DNA of 64,000 nt. Origin: Mucilaginibacter polytrichastri (GTDB taxonomy: Bacteria > Bacteroidota > Bacteroidia > Sphingobacteriales > Sphingobacteriaceae). The position numbers and the translations under genes are program-made. Every line of letters starts with the position of its first letter. The stretch's first letter is position 1. The notes beneath the pieces are model-generated. The model was not told the DNA's origin and searched no databases. It saw only the letters and a program-made list of their open reading frames with translations. The DNA is taken from NCBI RefSeq assembly GCF_001911425.1, contig NZ_MPPL01000001.1, positions 2,784,265 through 2,848,264 on the forward strand, given 5' to 3'. Below are positions 9,336 to 19,604 of the stretch, piece by piece.

Positions 9336-11069
9336 TTAAACGTTTAGTTTTTTTCTTTCCTGTAATATAAATTCGGCTGTACGCATAGATAGCGCGAGGA
9401 TGGTCCATGTCGCATTCTTATCGCCTTGCTGTACAAACGGGGCAGCATCAACCACAAAAAGGTTTTTGCAATCATGTGCCTGGCACCATTTATTAAGGGC
9501 CGATTTTTTAGGGTCATTACCCATGCGTACGGTGCCCACCTCATGTATAATTTTGCCTGGTGCTTCTAAGCCATAATTGGTATCGGCACCTTCGGGGCCA
9601 TTATATATAGCACCCATGTTATGCATAATTTCCTGGAAGGTTTCCTGCATATGCTTAGCCTGTTTAATCTCTTCGGCTGCCCATTTATAATGAAACCTTA
9701 ATACAGGTATTCCATATTTATCAACCACTTGTGGGTCTATTTCACAATAATTATCGTAACGGGCTATTGCAGTACCGCGGCCGGCCATACCAAACTGGGT
9801 ACCGTAAAATCTGCGGTAATCATCTTTTAAACTTACACCATAGCCTCCGGCTTCTTTCATTTTACCATCGCGCCCCGGCACCCGGCCGTTCATGTCCTGA
9901 ATATTGCGCCCAAACCCGTAAGATGGCATATGCATGCCCCCACCATATTCAATGTGATATCCACGCGGAAAATCCAGCTTTTTATTATCCAGCCACCATG
10001 GCGAATAAATGTGTACACTGCCTGCACCGTCTTCATTATAACGTTTACGGTCAAGCAATTGCGGCAGAAACCCGCTTGCGCCAGATCCGGTAGAATCATG
10101 CAGGTACCGCCCCACTACGCCACTGCTGTTAGCCAGCCCACCGGGGTGTGCAGCCGAGCGTGAGTTAAGCAGTATACGGGCCGATTCTGCAGCACTGGCA
10201 CCAAGTATTACCGTTTTGGCATTTACCTGGTACTCCTGCATATCTTCTTTATTTATATAAGATACACCAGTAGCTATGCCCTCTTTATTGGTGAGCACCT
10301 CGCGCACCATGGCATTGGTAATTACCTTTAAATTACCAGTTTTTACAGCCGGGATAACCAGGCAAGATGAAGCCGAGAAATCGCCATAAATTTTACAGCT
10401 GCGGCCACATTGCCCGCAATAGAAACAAGGCGAGCGGTCTTTATTACCGGGCAAGGCTTCTGTTAGCACAGCACCGCGGCCGGCAATTACATTTACGCCT
10501 GCTTTTTGTGCGCCTTTTTTTATAAACAATTCATTTAGCCTCGGTTTAGGCGGGGCCATAAATATGCCATCAGGCTCGTTTTCTAAATTTTCTTTGGTGC
10601 CATAAATGCCTATTAAACGGTCAACCTTGTCATAATAAGGCTTAACATCATCATAGGTGATTGGCCAGTCATCGGTAAGGCCGTCTTTAGCTTTAAAATC
10701 GTGCGGCCCCATCCTTAACGAAATACGGCCCCAATGGTTGGTTTTACCACCCAGCATCCGCGACCTAAACCATTGAAATTCTGTTTTATCTTTGGTGGTG
10801 TAAGGTTCGCCCTCCAGCTGCCAGCCTCCGTAAGCGGCATCAAAATCGCCAAAAGGGCGGGTGGTGCCTGCCCCACGGCGGGGAGATTCCCAAGAGAACT
10901 TCAGTTGTTGTGAATCTTTTTGAGGATCGAAATAAACACCGGCTTCCAGCATCAGCACTTTTATGCCGGCGTTAGCCAAAACATAACCGGCCATGCCGCC
11001 GCCCGCGCCCGAACCTACAATTACCACATCATAAGTGGTGGATGATTTTTTAATCTGTAAATCGCTCAT
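9336..11069 (-). CDS. GMC family FAD-dependent oxidoreductase
   Basis: DVVIVGSGAGGGMAGYVLANAGIKVLMLEAG dinucleotide-binding motif; 'CFYCGQCGRSC'; C-terminal 'GTVRMGNDPKKSALNKWCQAHDCKNLFVVDAAPFVQQGDKNATWTILALSMRTAEFI'. Confidence 0.92.
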   Translation of the reverse strand: MSDLQIKKSSTTYDVVIVGSGAGGGMAGYVLANAGIKVLMLEAGVYFDPQKDSQQLKFSWESPRRGAGTTRPFGDFDAAYGGWQLEGEPYTTKDKTEFQWFRSRMLGGKTNHWGRISLRMGPHDFKAKDGLTDDWPITYDDVKPYYDKVDRLIGIYGTKENLENEPDGIFMAPPKPRLNELFIKKGAQKAGVNVIAGRGAVLTEALPGNKDRSPCFYCGQCGRSCKIYGDFSASSCLVIPAVKTGNLKVITNAMVREVLTNKEGIATGVSYINKEDMQEYQVNAKTVILGASAAESARILLNSRSAAHPGGLANSSGVVGRYLHDSTGSGASGFLPQLLDRKRYNEDGAGSVHIYSPWWLDNKKLDFPRGYHIEYGGGMHMPSYGFGRNIQDMNGRVPGRDGKMKEAGGYGVSLKDDYRRFYGTQFGMAGRGTAIARYDNYCEIDPQVVDKYGIPVLRFHYKWAAEEIKQAKHMQETFQEIMHNMGAIYNGPEGADTNYGLEAPGKIIHEVGTVRMGNDPKKSALNKWCQAHDCKNLFVVDAAPFVQQGDKNATWTILALSMRTAEFILQERKKLNV

Positions 11070-11140
11070 ATTAATAAAATAGACGCTCCTGTAATATAAA
11101 ATAAAGGTTTATTAAGAGTTATAAAGGTATCTGCGGTTTG

Positions 11141-12568
11141 TTAAGCTTTAAGCTCAAAACCTGTACGATATTCGCGCTTAATATACTGGTTAACTGCGTC
11201 AAAATTAGTAACCTTCATTAAATTATTATCCCATAGTAATTTAATACGGCCACCTTTAAGTTCGTGCCCGCGCACTGCCAGATTTGCCATTAATAATGCC
11301 TCGGTAAGCGGGCCAGCTTTATCAAACGACGAACTTAGCTCGGTTTTGCCATAGCCAGCCAAACAGCCCTCTACCCATTGCGCGTAATGTCCTTCGGCCC
11401 CTCCCGGTACACGGGCCCATTTACGTGGTGCATTTGCGCTTTTGGTACGCGCTGTTGGTAATAATGTTGGCGCATCAGAATAAGTGCTGGCGTACATTTT
11501 GCCCTTAGTACCAACGAAAAGTGTTCCATTACCTTCTTCACCACCAAACTGTTCATTTGGCAGCAATTCCTGCGGCCTTTCCGGCTCTATGCCTCCATCC
11601 ATCCAATGCAGTGTAACATCGCCTTTGGTTTTATTGGTTTTAGGGAAAGTTAAGGTGATATGGCTTGACGGAGGGCAGCTTTCCGGGAAATGCCCTTCTT
11701 TAAACTCATCTACATAAACACTGCCTACGCTGGCCTGTACATCCTTAGCATATTGTATGCCCAATACCCTAAAAGGGGCTTCAACCAGGTGGCAGCCCAT
11801 ATCGCCAAGGGCACCTGTGCCGTAATCCCACCAACCGCGCCAGTTAAATGGCACCAGTTTATCAACATATGCCTTTTGTGGTGCGGTACCCAACCAAAGG
11901 TTCCAATCCAGCTCTTTGGGTACATTTGGCTGCGGTGCGGGCCATTGAATGCCCTGCGGCCAAACAGGGCGGTTTGTCCAGCAATAAACGGTGTGCACGT
12001 CGCCTATTAGGTCAGCATCATACCATTCGGATAGTAAACGGGTACCGTCATTTGATGAGCCCTGATTACCCATTTGTGTAACTACCTTATATTTTTTGGC
12101 GGCTTCTGTTAATAGCCGGGCTTCCCATATATCATGCGTCATTGGCTTTTGCACGTAAACGTGCTTGCCCAGCTGCATGGCGTGGTAAGTAATGATAGCA
12201 TGGTTATGATCTGGCGTTGAAATAGATACCGCATCGAAATTCTTATGTTCCTTATCATACATTTCGCGCCAATCTTTATAATACTTCGCTTTAGGAAAAG
12301 CCTCCCGCGATTTTGCCGCGCGGCGGTCGTCTACATCACACAAAAACCCAATTTCGGCCTTGCCGCTTTTGTAAAAGTTGGCTATATCGCTTTGGCCCTT
12401 GCCTCCTGCGCCCACACCGGCAATTACCAGGCGGTCGCTTGGTGCAATAAAACCTTTACCACCCAAAACATAACGCGGCACAATCATAATACCGGCTGCT
12501 AAACCGGCCTTTTTAATAAAGTCCCGCCTGGAGGTATCGGGTACGGTACTTTCAACTTTCTTTTCCAT
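11141..12568 (-). CDS. Gfo/Idh/MocA family oxidoreductase with Tat-like leader
   Basis: SRRDFIKKAGLAAGIMIVP leader; VIAGVGAGGKGQSDIANFYKSG Rossmann; 'VSISTPDHNHAIITYHAMQLGKHVYVQKPMTHDIWEARLL'. Confidence 0.92.
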   Translation of the reverse strand: MEKKVESTVPDTSRRDFIKKAGLAAGIMIVPRYVLGGKGFIAPSDRLVIAGVGAGGKGQSDIANFYKSGKAEIGFLCDVDDRRAAKSREAFPKAKYYKDWREMYDKEHKNFDAVSISTPDHNHAIITYHAMQLGKHVYVQKPMTHDIWEARLLTEAAKKYKVVTQMGNQGSSNDGTRLLSEWYDADLIGDVHTVYCWTNRPVWPQGIQWPAPQPNVPKELDWNLWLGTAPQKAYVDKLVPFNWRGWWDYGTGALGDMGCHLVEAPFRVLGIQYAKDVQASVGSVYVDEFKEGHFPESCPPSSHITLTFPKTNKTKGDVTLHWMDGGIEPERPQELLPNEQFGGEEGNGTLFVGTKGKMYASTYSDAPTLLPTARTKSANAPRKWARVPGGAEGHYAQWVEGCLAGYGKTELSSSFDKAGPLTEALLMANLAVRGHELKGGRIKLLWDNNLMKVTNFDAVNQYIKREYRTGFELKA

Positions 12569-12611
12569 AGGTATGTTTTATAGGTTTAATGCAGGGTCTT
12601 TAATTTAAAAA

Positions 12612-12638
12612 CAGAGACCGGCATTAAACCAGTCTCTG
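12612..12638 (-). terminator. Intra-operonic hairpin terminator/attenuator downstream of susD-like gene
   Basis: CAGAGACCGG / CCAGTCTCTG arms (9/10 complementary), 7-nt loop; minus strand continues CTCTG-TTTTTAAATT. Confidence 0.6.
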
Positions 12639-12649
12639 AATCTCAAATT

Positions 12650-14146
12650 CTACCAACCCGTATTTTGGGTAAGCTTTTTATTATTGTTAATTTCTCTTTG
12701 CGGCACAGGCCATAGCAAATACTGCTGCTTCATAACTACGCCCTGCTCGTTTGCAGTGCTAAATGCATCACTAAACTTATTATTCACTACATCATAAATC
12801 ATGTGGGTTCGCTGGATATCAAAGTAGGCTTTATCCTCATACGCCAGCTCATGATAACGCTCTTTCCAGATAGCTTCGCGGAACTGATCTTTTGTAAGGC
12901 CGCTAAGTGGCGCCAATAAGGCACGGGCACGGATCTTATTAACCTGCGTATAAGCATCCGGCGTTGGCCCGCTCACCTCGTTGCTCGCTTCGGCATAAAT
13001 TAGCATGGCTTCGGGTAAACGTAAAAAGGTCCAGTTTTCGTCGCTTATACCTGTACCTAAAGCACTTTCTACATGGAAGTATTTATAAAGGCAGTGCTCG
13101 CCAAATACAACAGTTTTTGTTGCATCGCCATATTGCGGGTAGCTGGAAAAATAGAATTGCCGCTCCTGGGTGCGCTTGTCACCGGCTTCATAACTGTTAA
13201 AGAATTGGTTGGTGGGTATCATGGCGCCTAAATGATCGCCATAAGCGCCTACAGGTAAATTGAAAGGGACGGTGAGCTGAGGTATAGCATTGGTTGAAAC
13301 CCCCACCAAATAACTACCCTGAAAAATTAATTCGCCCTGGTTTTTGTGTGCATTGTCATGCAGGTAGGCATAATCTGTAAACAATGTATAATCCGGCAAT
13401 ACCTTTTGCGCTTCGGCAGCTGCTAAAGCATAATTGGCGGTTATGTTTAACGGGAAACCCGCGGTTGTTAAGTAAACGCTGGACAACAATGTCCTGACAG
13501 CCCCCAGGGAGGCATGCCCTGTTTGATCGGTTTCCGGCAACCCGGATATCTCGGCAGCCTGCAGATCGCTAATTATTAAGGGATAAACTTGTGCCAATGG
13601 GGTGCGGGTAGGGAAAAGATCGGGACTATCAACCGTAACCGGGGCTGTAATTAATGGTACATCTCCATATAGCCTTACCAAATGGTAATAAAAAAATGCC
13701 CTTAAAAAATATGCTTCTCCTAATAATTTCTTCTTTACGGCATCATCCATAGCAATACCGGGGATTTTTGCGATAGCAAGGTTAGCGTTTGCAATGGCGC
13801 TATAACTGTTTTGCCAAACCGTTTCAAAACCAGGGTTCACCGGGTCGGTACGCTCATTGATTACGTTGCCATTATTTACACTTTGCCCAAGCGAGGTAGC
13901 ATGGCCGGCAAATAATTCAATGGTTATAAATGGACTTTCGCCATAAGCGTCGCCATTTTGAAACATGTAAAGCTTGTTGTAGATGCCGTTTACAAAAGCC
14001 TGGGCTTGCGAAGCCGATTCGAAATATGTGCTTTGTACAAAGTTGCTATTGTTCTTTTCGTCTAAATATTTTTTACAGCTACTATTAATAGCCGTTAGGA
14101 CTAATAACAGATATCCAATCCTATATTTTTTAAAATTAAATTTCAT
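12650..14146 (-). CDS. RagB/SusD family nutrient-uptake outer-membrane lipoprotein
   Basis: Lipobox 'LTAINSSCKKYLDEK'; 'LGEAYFLRAFFYYHLVRLYGDVPLI'; C-terminal 'LLWPVPQREINNNKKLTQNTGW'. Confidence 0.95.
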   Translation of the reverse strand: MKFNFKKYRIGYLLLVLTAINSSCKKYLDEKNNSNFVQSTYFESASQAQAFVNGIYNKLYMFQNGDAYGESPFITIELFAGHATSLGQSVNNGNVINERTDPVNPGFETVWQNSYSAIANANLAIAKIPGIAMDDAVKKKLLGEAYFLRAFFYYHLVRLYGDVPLITAPVTVDSPDLFPTRTPLAQVYPLIISDLQAAEISGLPETDQTGHASLGAVRTLLSSVYLTTAGFPLNITANYALAAAEAQKVLPDYTLFTDYAYLHDNAHKNQGELIFQGSYLVGVSTNAIPQLTVPFNLPVGAYGDHLGAMIPTNQFFNSYEAGDKRTQERQFYFSSYPQYGDATKTVVFGEHCLYKYFHVESALGTGISDENWTFLRLPEAMLIYAEASNEVSGPTPDAYTQVNKIRARALLAPLSGLTKDQFREAIWKERYHELAYEDKAYFDIQRTHMIYDVVNNKFSDAFSTANEQGVVMKQQYLLWPVPQREINNNKKLTQNTGW

Positions 14147-14168
14147 GATGATCTATTTAAATATTTAA

Positions 14169-17100
14169 TTAAAAACTTGCATTTAAACCCAACAGAAAGG
14201 TTCTGGGCTTGGGGTAATCATAAAATTGGATTCCCTGGGTAAAATTGCTGCTTCCGTTATAGGTTGAAGTTTCAGGATCATAACCACTGTATTTTGTGAT
14301 CAAAAAGGCATTCTGAACTTGCGTATATATCCTTAAACGGCTCATTTTTAATTTAGTAAGTGTAGCAGCAGGGAAGTTATAGCCCAGCGTTATTGCCCTG
14401 CCGCGGATAAATGATCCATTCTCTACCTTGGTCGAATATATTTCTGTCTGATACCTTACATAGGCAGGCCGGTCTTCTGCAATACTGGTGTTTTGATTTT
14501 CGGGTGTCCATGCATTAAGTACAGTGGCGTAACTGTTGGCCTGCCCGGTTCTGTCCTGCCCGGAGTGCTTGGTTAGGTTCATGATCTGGTTACCATAATC
14601 AAACTGCAGTTCGATGCCCAGATCAAAACGTTTGTACTGAAAATTATTGGTAAACGTGCCATAGCCATCCGGCGTTGATTTGCCTAAAACGGTTTTATCA
14701 TCGGCAGTAATTTTACCATCGCCGTTTTTGTCCAATATTTTCAAATCGCCGGGTAGCAAACCGTATTTTGCAGCCTGTGTGGCTTCGCCAGTTCCCCAGG
14801 TGCCTAATACTTTATAACCCCAAAACTCACCGGCAGGGTCACCCACACGGGCCAGTAAGAAGTTAGACAGGAATGACGGGCTTAAGAAGATATCATCATT
14901 AGCATCGCCCAGCTTTAAGATCTTATTGCTTAGGAATGAGATATTGAAATTACTGGTCCATGAAAAACTGGTTGATTTTATGTTGATTGAATTGATGGTT
15001 AATTCAAGCCCTTTATTTTGCAAGCTCCCAATGTTTTTATAAACGGTAGTAAAACCACTGGTTTCGGGCAGCGGTGCATTTAACAATAATGCTTTGGTTC
15101 TTTTCAGGTAAGCGTCGGCATCAAAGGTTAAACGGTTATTGAACAAGCCGAACGATACACCTAAATTATATTCACTTGTTTTCTCCCATGCCAAGCCATC
15201 GTTACCTATGCTGGTTTGGGTGGTACCAATAGCCGGGGCACCGGCAAATACATAATTATTGGTATTGATGTTGGCCTGCGATCTGTACTCGCCAATCTCC
15301 GAGTTACCGGTTACGCCATAACTAAACTTAAATTTTAAATCAGAAATGGTACGGTTATCTTTCAGAAAATCTTCCTGAGAGGCTCGCCATGCCACAGCCG
15401 CCGAAGGGAAAAAACCATATTTATTATTAGTGCCGAAACGTGATGAGCCATCTTCGCGGCCTGTAACAGTTAACAAATATTTATCGTGATAACCATACGT
15501 TGCCCGGGCAAAAAATGATTGTGTTTGCCATGCATCGTAATTGGAGGTAGGTATACCGGGTATAGAACCAGAACCCAGGTTATAATAAGAATAAAAATTA
15601 TCTGACAGGTTTTGGGTTGAGCCGTAAGACGTTAACTGCGAGAAATTTATAGTCTCGGTACCAGCCACGACATTAAAAGAATGTACCTTGTTAAATACTT
15701 TGTTGTAGGTAAGGTAATTGTCCCACTCCCAAAAAGTATTGTTATACTGATTTATGGACGCCGAACTATAACTCTGATTGGCTGTTGAACCACCCACAAG
15801 GCCGGTTTGTGAGTGAGGCTGGGTATTGCTTGATGTGGTAACACCAATAGTTGAACGAAAATCTAATCCTGGTAAAAAGGTAATATTGGCGTATCCATTG
15901 CCGCTAAAAACGCGGTTATACGTTAAATCTGTAATTTCATTAGCCTGCGCAACCGGGTTATCCCCACCTTCTAAATTGGGGTAATCTGTTCTTTTACCAT
16001 AAGTTCCGTCGGGGTATTTGATCGGAATAAAAGATGGCATCTCGATCAGCATCCTTGGTATATTGTTACCGCCTGTTCCCCCACCCTGATTTCGGGTTTC
16101 CCGGTAGTTATAATTTAAGGTTGCCCCTACTTTTAACCATGGTTTTATCTGGTCATCCATTGTTAAACGGCCATTATATCTTTTCTGATAGCTGTTTAAA
16201 ATTATCCCCTGGTCATTAGCATAATTTAAAAACAAGCCATAGTTCATTTTATCTGTAGCGTCTGTAAAAGCAAGATTATGATTTTGGCTATAAGCCGTGC
16301 GCGTGGTTGCCTTTTGCCAATCCACATCATACAAAGGGTTTAAATTGGCATCAAATAATTTGCCTATTAATGCTGTGCGGATAATTTTCGGGTCGTCTGC
16401 TGCATATTTGCCTGCAGCCCAGCCTGTTGGATCGTATTTTTTAATATTAGCGTAAGATTGATCTTCGACAGCCATAAACTGTTTTGAATCGAGCACTTTA
16501 AGCTCTTTGGCCATAACCCCTAAACTTCCGTAACCATCGTAGCTAATAGTACCGCCTTTTTTACCGGTACCTCTTTTGGTGGTAACTAAAATTACACCAT
16601 TGGTACCACGCGATCCATAAATAGCTGTGGATGAGGCATCTTTAAGCACATCGATAGAAGCTATATCATTTGGGTTAATAGATGCTCCTCCTTCTGTCCA
16701 GATTACACCGTCTACAACATATAAGGGATCTGTACTGGCGTTTATAGAACTATACCCGCGAATCCTAACTTTGGTATCACCACCGGGCGCGCCCGAATTT
16801 GAAGATACATTTACACCGGCAATTTTTCCGGCAAGCTCCTGCTCCAGATTTACTGCAGGCCGCTCTTGCAGCTCTTTGCCGCTTACGCTACCTACAGATC
16901 CGGTTACATCTACTCTTTTTTGTGTCCCGTAGCCAATAACTACCACATCGTTAAGTACTTTTCCGGCATCTGGCTTCATGGCTACGTTGATAACCGTTTT
17001 GCCGTCAATGGCAATGTCTTGTTTGGTATACCCTATAAATGAAAAGCTAAGCGCTTTTTGGGCTTCAGTATCGGGGATGTTTAAAACATAATTCCCTTTA

Positions 17101-17339
17101 ACATCTGTCATGGTGCCAATTGTAGTACCTGTAATTGTTACGCTCACTCCCGGCAAGGGGCGGTTTTGCTCGTCTACAACATTCCCGCTTGTTTTAATTT
17201 GGGCGTTTGTGGCAGAAATGTGCAGATAACGCACAGGCGCCCCGTAACTAAGCGATGTGCCGGATAATGAAATGGCCGCCAACACCCCTATAGGCAACCA
17301 TTTAATTTTTTGTAATGGGTTAAGTAATTTTACACTCAT
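14169..17339 (-). CDS. SusC/RagA family TonB-linked outer-membrane protein (no STN domain)
   Basis: Carboxypeptidase-regulatory domain 'GNVVDEQNRPLPGVSVTITGTTIGTMTDVKGNYVLNIP', plug 'VVVIGYGTQKRVDVTGSVGSV', 'DASSTAIYGSRGTNGVILVTTKRG'. Confidence 0.96.
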   Translation of the reverse strand: MSVKLLNPLQKIKWLPIGVLAAISLSGTSLSYGAPVRYLHISATNAQIKTSGNVVDEQNRPLPGVSVTITGTTIGTMTDVKGNYVLNIPDTEAQKALSFSFIGYTKQDIAIDGKTVINVAMKPDAGKVLNDVVVIGYGTQKRVDVTGSVGSVSGKELQERPAVNLEQELAGKIAGVNVSSNSGAPGGDTKVRIRGYSSINASTDPLYVVDGVIWTEGGASINPNDIASIDVLKDASSTAIYGSRGTNGVILVTTKRGTGKKGGTISYDGYGSLGVMAKELKVLDSKQFMAVEDQSYANIKKYDPTGWAAGKYAADDPKIIRTALIGKLFDANLNPLYDVDWQKATTRTAYSQNHNLAFTDATDKMNYGLFLNYANDQGIILNSYQKRYNGRLTMDDQIKPWLKVGATLNYNYRETRNQGGGTGGNNIPRMLIEMPSFIPIKYPDGTYGKRTDYPNLEGGDNPVAQANEITDLTYNRVFSGNGYANITFLPGLDFRSTIGVTTSSNTQPHSQTGLVGGSTANQSYSSASINQYNNTFWEWDNYLTYNKVFNKVHSFNVVAGTETINFSQLTSYGSTQNLSDNFYSYYNLGSGSIPGIPTSNYDAWQTQSFFARATYGYHDKYLLTVTGREDGSSRFGTNNKYGFFPSAAVAWRASQEDFLKDNRTISDLKFKFSYGVTGNSEIGEYRSQANINTNNYVFAGAPAIGTTQTSIGNDGLAWEKTSEYNLGVSFGLFNNRLTFDADAYLKRTKALLLNAPLPETSGFTTVYKNIGSLQNKGLELTINSINIKSTSFSWTSNFNISFLSNKILKLGDANDDIFLSPSFLSNFLLARVGDPAGEFWGYKVLGTWGTGEATQAAKYGLLPGDLKILDKNGDGKITADDKTVLGKSTPDGYGTFTNNFQYKRFDLGIELQFDYGNQIMNLTKHSGQDRTGQANSYATVLNAWTPENQNTSIAEDRPAYVRYQTEIYSTKVENGSFIRGRAITLGYNFPAATLTKLKMSRLRIYTQVQNAFLITKYSGYDPETSTYNGSSNFTQGIQFYDYPKPRTFLLGLNASF

Positions 17340-17888
17340 AATAATTTAGAGTTTTAGTTTCAATTGGTTAGTTGATTGAAAATTGGTTTTGATATAATGG
17401 TAAATTTTGTTTTTACAGCCAAATCAAGGTGGTACGAGGTTAAATTTGGTGTACATCATATTTTGTTTTTTATAGATAATTGTTATTCAGTTAGCAGCAG
17501 AATGCATAGTAAATCACCGCGCCGTAAAACGGATGTTAATACTTAGCATCTGATGTTATTCAAATACCCGCCTGGAAAAAAAATACTGCTTTAGTAATTG
17601 GTTATCACGTGTGCCCGGTTATTGGTATACAGCCAATACTTGATGCCGATTAATCAAATAATTGGGGGACAAACAAAGTTGTACATACAGAAGTGTAATC
17701 AACCTACCTTAAGAGGAAATCCAGAAAAAATCTAACTTAACCAAAAATTAAATTATTAACATACAGGTAATTAAAGATAGCTGGAGATTGAAAAATCTAA
17801 TTTTAATCCATCTAATTACAATACAAATTGCAGGAAAAAGTGCTGCAAGTGAATATTTTTTACGTAATTTTTCCTTAAAAAAACCGAT

Positions 17889-19505
17889 TTAAGACTTCTC
17901 GTTAATGATGTCAACAAACTTGATATCCATGATCTTATTTTCAAAATCATCGCCTTGAAAAAGCGCTTTTGATTTGATACGTATTTTATAAGTATAGATG
18001 GTGCTTACAGCACTTTCCAGTATATTAGCTATGGTTTGGTTATCTTTTATACCGAGCCTCATCAGCGCAAATATGCGCAGGTTAGTATTTAGAATTTCAT
18101 TGTCTTTAGGCCAGATCTGATCTTCGGGTTTTAACAGCGAATTGAAGGTTGAAATAAAGTTGGGAAAGAGCTTCAGGAAGCTATTGTCGAAGGTGTAAAA
18201 CAGGTTATACCGCTCTTGTTTAATATTAATTTCATTGGCCACTTGCAGTAACTCGTCATAATTTTTTGTTTTTGCTTTCCGTTCTATACTTCTCTTAATT
18301 TTTTCGAGTTTTAAAATATAACCCGAAATAACTTCGAAAAAGTAGCCAATGTACTCTTCTTTAATGTGGGCATCTTCCAGTAGCTTTTTATTGATCTTGT
18401 CCAGGTATTGGTTTCTTTCCTGCACCATCATTTCTCTAAGCCTTACCCTGTTTAACCTAACCCGTACAATAACTGAGATTATTATTGTACCAATAATAGC
18501 CAAACCTAAAATACCTGTTAAATAGGTTAGCACGCTAATTTTTTCCCTTTCGGAATTGATTAATTTTTGTGCAGATACCGTGGTTAAAATAGCCACAACC
18601 TCTGTTTTGTGTAGCCTGTTACCATAAAATTGTGCCTGAGTTTTTGCTTCTACCAACAGAAGCTCAGCATCCCTGATATTACCTTGTTGAAACAACATCT
18701 TGCCCAAGGTAAAAATAGCAAGTGTTTCTTTTGTGGACGACCGGATATCGTATATAGCAGCACGTGTTCGCAAATTAACTACTTCGCCTCCATGGGTTAA
18801 ACTACTGAGATCATTGGCTACCATTGCCCGTTGATGATCTGTAAGCATAGGCATCAATAACAACTTTTTATAACAGACAGAAGCTTCGTTTTTTTTGCCG
18901 TTAATAGTGAGTAGCTCGCCCGTGTATTTATATTTATCGAAGGTGTTGGGTTTGGATAAAATGATAACAGAATCCAGTGCGCGGATTGATTGGGCACGAT
19001 TGGCCGGCGAATAAAATACGTCTGTATTATAAGATGCCTGTTTGCTGTAAGCTGTCGATTTTAGTTCATAGTATTTTAGTTTAATGCTGTCGGGCAGCAC
19101 TCGCACACTAATTTGATTTAAGCAATCGAAAGTTTCTTTAAACATCCCCCATGATAATTGAATGGTGCCCAGTTTAATTTTGCTTTCGTACTGTTTTGGC
19201 AAATCATGCATCTGGTTGCTTAGCTGTAATAACTTTTTTGTGTATACATGTGCAGAGTCAAACAGGTAATCTTTGTACTCTGTGTAAAGCTTGTCGCAAA
19301 TAACATACTGGGCACGGAGATCATTTTTGGGGGCATTAGTTAGTGCTTGCTTAAGTAAACGTATGCGACGGTTTTTTTCACCATCATAAAACTTTTTTCT
19401 ACTTATTTCAGACTTTAATACACTTAAAAGACTGTCGGAAGACGAATTGCATTTGGCACAAAAAGGCAACAGCAATACCAAGTATATCGACAATAATATT
19501 TTCAT
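17889..19505 (-). CDS. DUF6377-like membrane-spanning TPR/HTH regulator
   Basis: Signal peptide, helical-repeat sensor half, TM 'VLTYLTGILGLAIIGTIIISVIVRV', C-terminal LuxR-like HTH 'IFALMRLGIKDNQTIANILESAVSTIYTYKIRIKSKA'. ATG at 19505 follows the track's TTG at 19508. Confidence 0.78.
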   Translation of the reverse strand: MKILLSIYLVLLLPFCAKCNSSSDSLLSVLKSEISRKKFYDGEKNRRIRLLKQALTNAPKNDLRAQYVICDKLYTEYKDYLFDSAHVYTKKLLQLSNQMHDLPKQYESKIKLGTIQLSWGMFKETFDCLNQISVRVLPDSIKLKYYELKSTAYSKQASYNTDVFYSPANRAQSIRALDSVIILSKPNTFDKYKYTGELLTINGKKNEASVCYKKLLLMPMLTDHQRAMVANDLSSLTHGGEVVNLRTRAAIYDIRSSTKETLAIFTLGKMLFQQGNIRDAELLLVEAKTQAQFYGNRLHKTEVVAILTTVSAQKLINSEREKISVLTYLTGILGLAIIGTIIISVIVRVRLNRVRLREMMVQERNQYLDKINKKLLEDAHIKEEYIGYFFEVISGYILKLEKIKRSIERKAKTKNYDELLQVANEINIKQERYNLFYTFDNSFLKLFPNFISTFNSLLKPEDQIWPKDNEILNTNLRIFALMRLGIKDNQTIANILESAVSTIYTYKIRIKSKALFQGDDFENKIMDIKFVDIINEKS

Positions 19506-19532
19506 CAAAAGATAGTTTATAACGGCAGCTAA

Positions 19533-19566
19533 GGTATATTTTTAATATACACATTAAAAATATACC
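19533..19566. promoter_or_regulatory. Perfect 14-bp dyad upstream of the DUF6377-like gene
   Basis: GGTATATTTTTAAT-atacac-ATTAAAAATATACC. Confidence 0.6.
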
Positions 19567-19604
19567 CAATAGTTAACATTATAAAACAGGTTAAAATATT
19601 GACT

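Noticed and set aside
9731-10163. Overlapping plus-strand ORFs (120 and 77 aa) inside the GMC gene
   Set aside because: Shadow ORFs opposite a well-conserved oxidoreductase.
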